NCBI GenBank assembly: GCA_044868005.1
Contig: JBIOVX010000157.1
Location: 36,909 to 100,908, forward strand
Length of the DNA stretch: 64,000 bases
Direction of reading: 5' to 3'
Origin: DATARR01 sp044868005
Lineage (GTDB): Bacteria; Acidobacteriota; Thermoanaerobaculia; Multivoradales; UBA5704
Part shown: positions 37,221 to 45,300 of the stretch, piece after piece
How the letters are laid out: each line of letters starts with the position of its first letter
Numbering within the stretch: the stretch's first letter is position 1
Translations under genes and position numbers: made by a program
Notes under the pieces: generated by a model
Seen by the model: the letters and a program-made list of their open reading frames with translations, nothing else
Databases searched by the model: none
What the model was told of the DNA's origin: nothing

Positions 37221-38489
37221 ATGGACCGCAACGAGCTCCTCACCCGCTACCGTCAGACCCGCGATCTGAGCGTCGATCTCTGCCGGCCGCTCCATCCCGA
37301 GGACTACCGCATCCAGTCGATGCCGGACGTCAGCCCGCCGTGGTGGAACCTCGGCCACACCACCTGGTTCTTCGCCAAGAACATCCTGGAGCCCTTCGGC
37401 CGCTATACCGAGGAGGACGCCCGGCTTGAGTACGTCATGAACTCGTATTATGAGTCGCTCGGACCGCGCATCCGCCGCGACCACCGGGGACTGGTGACCC
37501 GCCCCACCAACGACGAGGTCTACAGCTTCCGCGCGTCGGTCGATTCGCGGGTCGAGGCTCTGATCCAGACGGTTCCGGAAGCCGACTTCGATCGCATCCG
37601 CTTCCTCGTCTTCACCGGCATCCAGCACGAGCAGCAGCACCAGGAGCTTCTGGTCACGGAGCTCAAGCACATCCTGGGCAGCAACGTCCCTGAGCTGCGC
37701 GAGCCATACCGTCCCGCAACCCCCACTGACGACCACGGCGTTCCCGCGGTGCGCTGGATCTCCTTCGAAGGCGGGCTCCACGAGTTCGGCAACGTCGAGG
37801 GCGGCTGGTGCTGGGACAACGAGATGCCGGTGCACAAGGGATGGCTGGACGGCTTCGCCTTGAGCAGCCGCCTGGTGACCAACGGCGAGTACCTGGAGTT
37901 CATGGCGGACGGCGGCTACCGCAATCCTCTCCTCTGGCTGTCGAACGGCTGGGCCAAGGTCCAGGAACAGGGCTGGACGGCTCCGTTCTATTGGGAGGAG
38001 GACGGCGGCGGCTGGCGGGTCTGGACCCTCTCAGGCGTGCGCGATGTGGACCCGAACGAGCCCGTCTGCCACGTGAGCTTCTACGAGGCCGACGCCTACG
38101 CCCGCTGGCAAGGCGTTCGCCTTCCCACCGAGCGCGAGTGGGAGCACGCCGCTCGCGCCTCAGGCTTTCCCGGCCCCGCCTCCAACTTCCTCGACAGCGG
38201 CGCCCTCCATCCGCGGCCGGCGGATGCGAACGGTTCCGGCGATGCCGGCTTGCTTCAGATGGGGGGAGACGTCTGGGAATGGACGTCGAACCACTACGAG
38301 CCCTACCCGGGTTATCGGCCGTTCGACGGCGCGTTGATGGAGTACAACGGGAAATTCATGGACAACGTCCGCGTCCTGCGCGGCGGCTCCTGCGCCACGC
38401 CGGAGAACCACATCCGCGCCAGCTACCGCAACTTCTGGGCGCCGGACACGCGGTTCCAGTTCACGGGAATCCGGCTGGCGCGCCCTTGA
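37221..38489 (+). CDS. egtB: EgtB-like ergothioneine/thiol-histidine sulfoxide synthase
   Basis: A 422-residue protein with an N-terminal DinB-like bundle (SPPWWNLGHTTWFFAKNIL; IQHEQQHQELLVTEL) and a C-terminal FGE-sulfatase domain (FNVEGGW-type start, CHVSFYEADAYARWQGVRLPTEREWEHAA, GDVWEWTSNHYEPYPGY, VLRGGSCATPENHIRASYRNFWAP...TGIRLAR). The His of NLGHTT and the HEQQH pair are the three-His iron site of EgtB, which joins trimethylhistidine to a thiol using O2. The start at 37221 has GGGAGG eight bases upstream; an ATG at 37200 does not. No egtD methyltransferase is in the window. Selenoneine-forming homologues (SenA) have the same fold, so the exact product is open. Confidence 0.87.
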   Translation: MDRNELLTRYRQTRDLSVDLCRPLHPEDYRIQSMPDVSPPWWNLGHTTWFFAKNILEPFGRYTEEDARLEYVMNSYYESLGPRIRRDHRGLVTRPTNDEVYSFRASVDSRVEALIQTVPEADFDRIRFLVFTGIQHEQQHQELLVTELKHILGSNVPELREPYRPATPTDDHGVPAVRWISFEGGLHEFGNVEGGWCWDNEMPVHKGWLDGFALSSRLVTNGEYLEFMADGGYRNPLLWLSNGWAKVQEQGWTAPFYWEEDGGGWRVWTLSGVRDVDPNEPVCHVSFYEADAYARWQGVRLPTEREWEHAARASGFPGPASNFLDSGALHPRPADANGSGDAGLLQMGGDVWEWTSNHYEPYPGYRPFDGALMEYNGKFMDNVRVLRGGSCATPENHIRASYRNFWAPDTRFQFTGIRLARP

Positions 38490-38955
38490 ACGGCCCCACG
38501 ATGTCGCCGGTGATCCAGCCGCCGTAATAGCCACCCGCTTGCGGCTGGACCCGCTCGCCGTCCACGAAGCACGCTTCCATGAGCTGCGGATAAAAAGCGA
38601 TGTAGCCCTTCATGGGCTCATAGATCTGGGTCGGCAGAGGGAAGTACCAGGCGGCGGCCTCGGCCTTCTTGCCCCGGACCTCGACGTCGTAGTAGCGGGC
38701 GAGGCCCTTCCACTCGCACCAAGTAGCCCGCGGATTCTCCGTCAGGAATTCCATCCGCACATCCTCCGGCGGTATGTAGTAGACGGGAGGATGGCTCGTC
38801 TCCAGGACGCGCTTGGCACGGCGCGTCTCGGCGAGGGTGACGCCGTTGAAAACGACCTGGATGAGCTTGGGAGAATCCTCCAGGGCCGGCGGCCGCGGGT
38901 AGTCCCAGACGGATTCCTGGCCGGGAGCGGGATCAATGCGGGGCTTCGGCGGCAT
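38461..38955 (-). CDS. DUF427 domain protein
   Basis: A 164-residue protein with the DUF427 pattern: VWDYPRPPALEDSPKLIQVVFNGVTLAETRRAKRVLETSHPPVYYIPPEDV, then TWCEWKGLARYYDV and the C-terminal FYPQLMEACFVDGERVQPQAGGYYGGWIT. The family forms a small beta-barrel of unknown function. The gene converges with egtB and overlaps it by 29 bp. No clear operon partner. Confidence 0.92.
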   Translation of the reverse strand: MPPKPRIDPAPGQESVWDYPRPPALEDSPKLIQVVFNGVTLAETRRAKRVLETSHPPVYYIPPEDVRMEFLTENPRATWCEWKGLARYYDVEVRGKKAEAAAWYFPLPTQIYEPMKGYIAFYPQLMEACFVDGERVQPQAGGYYGGWITGDIVGPFKGAPAGFP

Positions 38956-38969
38956 GGTCCATGTCTCGG

Positions 38970-39194
38970 TCAGTGACGCCTCCCTCGGGCGCGGTTGCTG
39001 GAGGTCGCAGTAGCCTTGTTAAGGATCTCCACCAAGGTCATGCCCTGAAAGTGCTTGTCGCGCCAGCTTTGGTAGTCGAATGGCTCGCGGCTCAGCAGAG
39101 CAAGGAACCGCAAAGCCTCCACGGGCCCGAGGTCCGCCTCCAGTACCGCCATTCCCTTTGCGCGAAGAACATCGTCAGCCAATGCCTCAGCCAT
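38970..39194 (-). CDS. Small antitoxin-like partner of PIN toxin
   Basis: A 74-residue protein, MAEALADDVLRAKGMAVLEADLGPVEALRFLALLSREPFDYQSWRDKHF. The 'G-M-x-x-L-x-x-x-L-G-P-V-x-A-x-R-F-x-x-L-x-x-R-E-P-F-D-Y' pattern is found in short proteins paired with toxin genes. It starts 8 bp inside the upstream PIN gene (ATGGCTGA overlap), so the toxin-first order is unusual. I infer that it is the antitoxin. Confidence 0.72.
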   Translation of the reverse strand: MAEALADDVLRAKGMAVLEADLGPVEALRFLALLSREPFDYQSWRDKHFQGMTLVEILNKATATSSNRARGRRH

Positions 39195-39627
39195 CTTTCA
39201 GGTCCTCCAAGTACTCGATCGGGTTCTTCACCATCACCTGGGTATCTGTCCGGCGCGCGCGCCGGATGAACCGATCGTCACAAGTGATCAGGTAGACACA
39301 GACACCGGCTTCGGCGCACGCAAGATGAGCGGCGTCGAGTGGTGCAAGGCCGGTGGCGTGCAATCCCTCAGCTCGCGCCGCCAACTTCTGGTCAATCCCG
39401 ATTCTGACACGTGCACGCCGACTCCAGCCATCATTCTCTGCGCGGCGATCTGGTAGAGGGTGCTGATCGTTCTCGAAATCCAGAATCTCCGACCACGCCA
39501 ACTGGTCTTGACCTTCGATGACCCGCTGCAGGATGGAGAAGACAGCCGCTGTCTCGAGCGCGATGCGCTCTTGATCTTGGTCATCGAAAGGCCGGTTGAA
39601 GCAATTGAGATCCAGGTAGAGGAGCAC
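39187..39627 (-). CDS. PIN-domain toxin-like nuclease
   Basis: A 146-residue protein starting at GTG 39627 after a GGGGG ribosome binding site: LLYLDLNCFNRPFDDQDQERIALE (first PIN Asp), LAWSEILDFEN (acidic residue), GLAPLDAAHLACAEAG (third acidic motif) and VYLITCDDRFIRRA (fourth). This is the usual PIN layout of Mg-dependent RNases such as VapC. It lies 13 bp after a nucleotidyltransferase gene and overlaps the small antitoxin-like gene. An in-frame upstream extension has no start signal. Confidence 0.82.
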   Translation of the reverse strand: MLLYLDLNCFNRPFDDQDQERIALETAAVFSILQRVIEGQDQLAWSEILDFENDQHPLPDRRAENDGWSRRARVRIGIDQKLAARAEGLHATGLAPLDAAHLACAEAGVCVYLITCDDRFIRRARRTDTQVMVKNPIEYLEDLKDG

Positions 39628-39640
39628 CCGCTGACCCCCT

Positions 39641-39991
39641 TCAGCCGCTCCTCGGTGGCCACAACATTCTCTCGTCGCGCGCGTAGTTGCGCCAGAATCC
39701 CATGGAGGACCGCCGGAGCCGCTCGAAACGCTCCCGATCCACAATCTTGGTCGAAAGGTCGACGTTGTGTTCGAGCTCCAAGCGGGTCGCCAGACGATGC
39801 ACGGCGTCGCGTGCCTCACCGGAAGCTTGGCGCAGCACTACCATGAGGTCGTAGTCCGATCGCCAACGCGCCTTGCCACGGGCTCGACTCCCGAAGAGCG
39901 CCACCTGGATCAGGTCGTTACCCAGCCGCTCGGCCAACGCCGCGGCGAACTCACTAGCTACATCACGGGACACCGCGGAGGAACCCACCAT
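39641..39991 (-). CDS. MNT-type minimal nucleotidyltransferase
   Basis: A 116-residue protein of the polymerase-beta-like MNT family. LIQVALFGSRARGKARWRSDYDLMVVL carries the G-S-x11-D-x-D/L signature, with the metal-binding Asp pair in SDYDLMV and a further acidic residue in NVDLSTK. MNT proteins usually pair with HEPN toxins and AMPylate them. Here the following gene encodes a PIN protein instead, 13 bp downstream. Stand-alone function is otherwise unknown. Confidence 0.88.
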   Translation of the reverse strand: MVGSSAVSRDVASEFAAALAERLGNDLIQVALFGSRARGKARWRSDYDLMVVLRQASGEARDAVHRLATRLELEHNVDLSTKIVDRERFERLRRSSMGFWRNYARDERMLWPPRSG

Positions 39992-40024
39992 GGCGCTAGT
40001 CTACGACTTCGCTTTGCCTTACGG

Positions 40025-40321
40025 CTACCGCGTGTTCGTCTTGCCCTTCGCCCGCAGGAATCGCCAGCCCAGCAGAAAGCCGGCGCCGAGGCCGATCGCC
40101 ACCGTGGGCAGCGGATGCTTGCGGGCCACCCGCCGCACCTTGTCGGCTTTGGCGCTCGATCGATTCTTGAGGAGATCCAGGGCGTCGCGGCCGATCTGCC
40201 GGGGCGCCAGCTTCGACTCGAGAGCCGCGAGGGTCTCGTCCATGTCGGCGCGGGTGCGCTCGATCTCGGAGCGGATCTCCTCCGAGCGCGCGGTGGTCAC
40301 GAAACCTTCTGCTTCAGCCAT
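40025..40321 (-). CDS. DUF3618 protein with C-terminal membrane helix
   Basis: A 98-residue protein. ARSEEIRSEIERTRADMDETLAALESKLAP is the DUF3618 helix, followed by KHPLPTVAIGLGAGFLLGWRFLRAK, a single membrane segment. It overlaps the preceding holin-like gene by 25 bp and is the last of three small membrane-associated genes. Members are typical of envelope-stress clusters but have no proven function. Confidence 0.85.
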   Translation of the reverse strand: MAEAEGFVTTARSEEIRSEIERTRADMDETLAALESKLAPRQIGRDALDLLKNRSSAKADKVRRVARKHPLPTVAIGLGAGFLLGWRFLRAKGKTNTR

Positions 40322-40728
40322 TCCTTGTCCTCCCGCAAGCTTTGGGTGGTTTTCCGGGGAACGAGGCTCTCGCCCTTGAGTCGCTCGAGGGCTTTCCTGA
40401 CCAGAAAATAGCCGGCCGCGGCGAGGACCAAGCCGATGATCAGGGGAGCCAGCCAGACCGCGACGCGGAGCGACATGAAGCCGTCGAGGAGCGCGGTGAG
40501 GCCGTAGATCGCCGCCGCCAGCAGCGCCAGGGCTCCCAGGAAGGCGACGCCGCCGCCGAGCGCGAGCGAGCCGAGGTTCGCTCCCACCCGCGAGGCCTTC
40601 TCGGACATCTCGGTCTTCGCGAGCTCCACCTCCTGCCGCAGCAGGGTGCTGACCTCGCGCGTGAGCTGCTTCAGCAGTTGGCCGAGGGACCGTCCCTCTC
40701 CCGTGACCCGTTCATCCATGACTGCCAT
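40297..40728 (-). CDS. Phage_holin_3_6/DUF1469-like membrane protein
   Basis: A 143-residue protein with an amphipathic N-terminal helix (SLGQLLKQLTREVSTLLRQEVELAKTEM), then two transmembrane helices (LGGGVAFLGALALLAAAIYGLTALL and VAVWLAPLIIGLVLAAAGYFLV) and a charged tail. This is the common 'putative superfamily III holin-X' type, found with DUF3618 proteins in non-phage contexts. It starts 3 bp after the stop of the upstream gene, so it is in the same operon. Confidence 0.85.
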   Translation of the reverse strand: MAVMDERVTGEGRSLGQLLKQLTREVSTLLRQEVELAKTEMSEKASRVGANLGSLALGGGVAFLGALALLAAAIYGLTALLDGFMSLRVAVWLAPLIIGLVLAAAGYFLVRKALERLKGESLVPRKTTQSLREDKEWLKQKVS

Positions 40729-40731
40729 GGC

Positions 40732-41226
40732 TCAACTCCTGCCGGCACGCTCCGCCGCCGAGCCCTTGAGGAACCGAACGAGCACCAGGCCCGCCAGGGC
40801 CGTGCCAGCCAGGACGAGCCCGGGGCGCCGCCGCGTCAACTCCTTGGCGTCTTCCACCAGATCGCGCAGGTCGTGGATGCGCAGGTAGCCGGAGAACCGG
40901 TCCATCTGCCCGGCAGCCTTGTCCGCGTAGCGGCCGAGAGGAGCGTTGGGGTCCTTCTCCTCCAGCTTGCGGCCGGTCTCACGCAAAGCCTCGGCCACTC
41001 CGCCCAGCCGCTCGGCCGCCGCTTGCTTGCGGCGCTCGGCGAGCACCTGCACCTGGTCGCGCGCCTGAGCGGCGACCTTTTTGGCCTGCTCCTTCGCCTC
41101 GCTGGCGAGGTTCTTCGCCTGCTCCTTGGCCACCGCAACGGTACCGGCCGCCGGCAGCTCGGGGGGATTGTTCACGTCGAGTGTGGCCACTCCTGGACCA
41201 CCCTCGATATCGGTTGATTTCGCCAT
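40732..41226 (-). CDS. Helical membrane-anchored protein of the DUF3618/holin cluster
   Basis: A 164-residue protein with a long Ala/Glu/Lys/Gln-rich helix (VAVAKEQAKNLASEAKEQAKKVAAQARDQVQVLAERRKQ...), resembling apolipoprotein or LEA-type amphipathic segments. A single TM helix follows near the end (GLVLAGTALAGLVLVRFL). The start at 41226 was preferred to an in-frame upstream Met because the cluster homologue begins here. It is the first gene of the three-gene cluster. Suggested role: membrane binding under stress; not proven. Confidence 0.75.
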   Translation of the reverse strand: MAKSTDIEGGPGVATLDVNNPPELPAAGTVAVAKEQAKNLASEAKEQAKKVAAQARDQVQVLAERRKQAAAERLGGVAEALRETGRKLEEKDPNAPLGRYADKAAGQMDRFSGYLRIHDLRDLVEDAKELTRRRPGLVLAGTALAGLVLVRFLKGSAAERAGRS

Positions 41227-41391
41227 CCTGACCTCGCTTTCGGTAATCGTTACTGCGGCGTGCCCTGCTCCAACCCGCCTGGATGAAGCACCGGACCTCG
41301 AGTCCGAGGTCACCGCATCCAAGGAGATTGGAGCGCAAGAGCTGTGCCAGATTCGCGGATGGGGGGGCCGGACTCAGCTTGTAACGATGTG

Positions 41392-41506
41392 CCGCACGAT
41401 CACCCAGCACCACACCGCCGCGAGGTGCCGCCAGCAGGTCGAGCACCACGCCGGCCCGCGCCATGCGGGGGATCACGTAGCCGCTGCCGAAGGCGATGGC
41501 GTTGGA
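41392..41506 (-). pseudogene. Remnant of a DASS transporter gene 3' end
   Basis: This 115-bp fragment is about 88% identical by eye to the last part of the intact transporter gene at 48329-48447, in the same orientation. In the minus-strand reading it gives NAIAFGSGYV-IPRMARAGVVLDLLAA, then a 2-base deletion, then VWCWVIVRHIVTS and a stop, matching the intact NAIVFGSGYVTIPRMARAGMVLDLLAALLAAVWCWVIVRWVM. It therefore keeps its own stop and carries indels. It lies directly beside the PIN toxin gene and marks the left edge of the defence island. Confidence 0.8.
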
Positions 41507-41519
41507 CGAACCGCGTAGC

Positions 41520-41939
41520 TCAGGCCTCTGGCAGGATCTCAAGCATCTCGTGGAGGTGCCCGCGAAGGACACGGTAGGAAGAGAAGTCGTCCCGATCGAG
41601 CGTGAAGATTCTGCGGATCCCGAGGGCCTCCGCAGCAGCTACCAGTGAAGCATCAGCGAGATCCATGGGATGATCCGAATACCGGTTCATGAGATCGAAC
41701 GCGCGCTCGATCGCCTGGGCGTCCATGAACCATACGATGATTCCACCCCTTCGGATGAAGTCGCGGAGTCTTGCCGAACCGTGGCTGCCGGGAGAAAGCA
41801 TGTGGAAGACCTCGGTCAGGACGGCAACCGTCGTGTAGAGGGGATCATGGAGGCTCTTAAGAGTCGCGCGGCAGCGCTCGTGCTGCCCGTCCTTCGGATC
41901 GAAGAGCGCGACGAGAGGGCCGGTGTCGACCAGGATCAC
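41520..41939 (-). CDS. vapC: VapC-type PIN toxin
   Basis: A 139-residue PIN-domain ribonuclease: MILVDTGPLVALFDPKDGQH (Asp5), VLTEVFHML (Glu), MDLADASLVAAAEALG (Asp) and IFTLDRDDFSSYR (Asp). All four acidic sites are present. The GTG start overlaps the stop of the upstream RHH antitoxin by GTGA, giving translational coupling. VapC toxins cut tRNA or rRNA when freed. It is at the left border of the defence island and divergent from the TIR-WD40 gene. Confidence 0.9.
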   Translation of the reverse strand: MILVDTGPLVALFDPKDGQHERCRATLKSLHDPLYTTVAVLTEVFHMLSPGSHGSARLRDFIRRGGIIVWFMDAQAIERAFDLMNRYSDHPMDLADASLVAAAEALGIRRIFTLDRDDFSSYRVLRGHLHEMLEILPEA

Positions 41940-42196
41940 CGGGCGAGCTTCCTGCGGACCGCCTCTCTCACTCCGCGCTGGACTTCGGTGGACGGAGCAA
42001 TGGCATATCCCCCAGAACCGAGGTCGAGCTCTTCGTAGATCTCGTAAGCCGTCCGCTGAGGAGACTCCGCCCGACGGTTCCGTAGGGCCAACAACCCTTC
42101 CTTGAGTACGGCCGAGATCGACATCCCCGTCTCTTCGACGAGCTGCCCGAGAATCTGTTCGCTGTCTTCGTCCAGGCGCACGGTCCTTAAGGCCAT
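41936..42196 (-). CDS. vapB: VapB-type ribbon-helix-helix antitoxin
   Basis: An 86-residue protein. ALRTVRLDEDSEQILGQLVEETGMSISAVLKEGLLALRNR is a ribbon-helix-helix DNA-binding domain; the C-terminal part (AYEIYEELDLGSGGYAIAPS) binds the toxin. A strong ribosome binding site AAGGAGGTAA precedes ATG 42196. A perfect inverted repeat lies just upstream (42211-42229), as expected for autorepression. It overlaps vapC. Confidence 0.88.
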   Translation of the reverse strand: MALRTVRLDEDSEQILGQLVEETGMSISAVLKEGLLALRNRRAESPQRTAYEIYEELDLGSGGYAIAPSTEVQRGVREAVRRKLAR

Positions 42197-42210
42197 GCCG
42201 TTACCTCCTT

Positions 42211-42229
42211 GTAATACAGATTGTATTAC
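42211..42229. promoter_or_regulatory. VapB operator candidate, perfect 8-3-8 palindrome
   Basis: GTAATACA-GAT-TGTATTAC is a perfect inverted repeat located 15-33 bp upstream of vapB. RHH antitoxins bind such short AT-rich palindromes, so this is the likely autoregulatory site. The AT-rich core also stands out from its GC-rich surroundings. It also lies in the 185-bp divergent region of the TIR-WD40 gene, whose promoter may be influenced. Confidence 0.65.
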
Positions 42230-42381
42230 GGGGCGTGTCTCTAAATCAACCTGACTGGACTTGAGGGTCTTGCCGCCGACGTTCGGGGTGTGCAGAGCCG
42301 GCGTTGCCGGCCTTGGCGCCCGATCGGCTCTTGAGAACACTCAAGGCGTGGTAAAGTCTTTTCGCTCTATGCGGAGGTGAT

Positions 42382-45300
42382 GTGGAATCGCTCTCCGGAC
42401 GTCTGCGCTCGCGTCTGCTGGGATTTGACGCGTTCATCTCATACCGCCACGGCACGGCGAGGGTATACGCCGAGGCGCTCGCCGCGCTGCTCAAATCCAC
42501 TCTAGGCTGGTCGTGTTTCCTCGACCGCAACGATGCCGAGCAGGTCGAGCTTACCCATGCTATCCGCTCCGCCCTCGACCGCAGTCGTATGCTGATCGTC
42601 GTTGCCGAGCCGGGAATCCTCGGCTCACGCTGGGTTCCTCAGGAGATCGCAGGCTTCCGCAAGCACCGGCGGCCAATCGTACCAGTCTCCGTCAACGGCT
42701 TTCTTGCACGGCCCGAACCACTGCCCGGAGATCTTGAGCATCTCCGGGCTTGGCCTTGGGCCGAAGAGACGTCAAACGCTTGGCAGGATACCAGCCCCTC
42801 CGCTGACGTCATCAGCCAGATCAGAAGATCGCGCCGCGGCCTTGAGACGCGCACCTGGGCGCGTGCATTGACCGCTTCGGTGATCACCGTCTTGTCAGCC
42901 GCCACGGTCTGGGCGCTTCGCGAGCGTAACATCGCAGTCGACAATGAACTCCAAGCGCTTCGCACTAACCTCAAGCTCGTGGTCGCCAGCGGAACACGGG
43001 CGCTGCAGGACGGTGATTTATGGGGTGCCGGCCTCTGGTTCGCGGAGGCTCTTCGCCAAGCACCGGTGGCTGAACTGCCTGAGGAGCCTCAGCGTGTCCG
43101 GTTGACGGCGGTGAACTCAGCGTTACCGTGGCTCGGGGCGGTATGGTTTCCAACCCTTAGTACACGCGAGATTCTCTTCGCTCCAAACGGTGAAACGCTG
43201 CTTAGTCTGGGCGTAGTCAAGGGGAACGGCGACTCGCAACTCCTGTTTTGGCGGGCCAGTCAGGCTAAGCCCGTCCGTAGCCTGAGGATCTCGCAGAAAT
43301 GGACCAACACGCTTCAACTTAGCCAGGACGGCCGGTCAATCATCTCCGGAGATGGCCACGAATTCGTCGCCTGGGACCTGAAGACAGGGGCCGAGGTGTT
43401 TCGTTTCCGAAACCCACGGCCCAAAGGCGGCGTCGCCGACGTGCAGACGAACGCGATTCTCACGCTTCAAGACCACACTTTGGAGCTTTGGGACATGGCC
43501 TCCGGCACGGCCATGACTAACCCATGGCTCCTGCCGGCGGAGCCTCGCGCCGCGGCCGTCTCGGCCGACCATTCGGTGATCTGCGCAGTCTCCCAGAGAC
43601 GCCTTCACGTGCGAAGCCTGCGCGACGGGAGTAGCGCGGAACTCGCGCTTCCAGATCAGCACCTTTATTCTCTGCAGTTAAATCCCAAGGGGCGATACGT
43701 AGCCGCCATCCTTTCGGGCCACGCCTTCGTCTGGGACTTACAGGCGACCGAACCGTCCCCTCGCGTTCTCACGGCAGGGGACGGTCAAGCCACGAAGCTG
43801 ACGTGGCATCCCGACGGCGAGCGTATCGCTGTCACTTTCACGATAAAAGAGGATGGACTGGAGACTGTGATCTTCAATGCGTCTTCAGGCAGCATTAAGG
43901 GGAGTGTCGCGCACGAGGCGGTACAGGAGCGATGGGAGTTCCAGCCGCAGACCCCAGGACTCGCGGCAGGTGCTGCCACCGTAATGGGAGGGAGCGTTAT
44001 TAATCCTTTCAGCCATTTGGTGCGCTTCAGCCCCGACGGTCTGCAACTGAGTGCCAGGAGCAAGGTCCGACACACCGTCCGGATTTGGAATTGGGCTTCC
44101 GGGCACGCCCTCACGCCGCCACTGCGCCACTTCGAGCACAACATCGATCTCATGGCCTTCAGCTCCGATGGCCGCCACTTTGCCACCGCCGCGGCAGACG
44201 GCACGATCCGGCTCTGGAATATCACCCGACCGGAACGGTTCACGCCTGTCCGCACGAACGATCTGCGCGTCCTCGAGTTCAGCCCCAATGGCGGCCTTCT
44301 GGCGCTGGGCCGCGCTTACGGTGCCGAGATTCGCGACTCTCGTACCGGCGAGCTGTTGCACAAACTTCCGGCGCCGGGCATCGTTTCGACTCTACGCTTC
44401 AGCGCCAGCGGCGATCTCGTCGCGGGAGGTAGCACGGAGGGAATCCTCTCGTTGTGGGATACGACAAGCGGCCGTCAACGGGCCGAGATACGGCATGATC
44501 GCTCTGTCGACGACATTGAATTCGCCCGCTCTGACTGTTGTGTCCTCACGGTGACGAACGCTTACGAGGGCCCCGGCAAGGTCCGGGTCTGGGATGTCGC
44601 CGGCGGCCGCCTGCTGGCATCATTCGAGTCACCCCATAACGTGGAGCAGGCGCTGTTTTCCCCGGATGGCAATGCCATTGCTCTTCTCGCCGTCCGCACT
44701 CATGTACAGCGCAACGGTGTCGGAGAGTGGGCACCACGCAGTGAGGTGCTGTTCTGGCATTGGCGCGACCATACCCCGCCGGCATCTGTGCTCATGGTCG
44801 ACGAGACCGTATCGCTCATCGCGTTCGATCCTTGTGCTCGTACCATCCGTGCATGGACCGGCGAAACACTCCGCAGCCGCGGCCTGATGCCTGAGCAGCC
44901 TGAGCAGCACATAGTCCGCAATCAGTCTCTCCTGCGCTTCTTCGTCGCTCTTAGCCCGGATCAAAGCAAGTGGTTGGTGACCGGAGGAGACCATACTCAG
45001 GCCCAGGTCGTTGACGCGCGCACCGGTTTACCGTTGACTCCCCAGATGAATCATGTTCGCTGGATTTACGGCGCCGCCTTCAGTGCTAACGCCGACCGCC
45101 TGGTCACCTGGACTCGGGACGAGATCTTTCTTTGGGAAACCGCCAGCGCCGCCCTTCTCGCGCCGCCGGTGCGGGCGGATGGTCCCGTCGCGCACGTAGG
45201 GCTGAGCGCCGATGGTTTGCGCCTCGCGGTAGCCTCCGCCGAGTCGATGAGTCGAGCCGTGGTCCGCGTCTTCGATCTTGCAGCCTCGGATTGGGCTTCC

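Noticed and set aside
40297..40728. Prophage holin
   Set aside because: The protein matches a holin-named family, but it is with DUF3618 and a helical membrane protein, no phage genes are near, and this trio is common in non-phage DNA.
41227..41391. Possible small gene left of the DASS remnant
   Set aside because: No frame with a ribosome binding site or sensible protein; GTAATCGTTAC near 41240 is a weak palindrome only.
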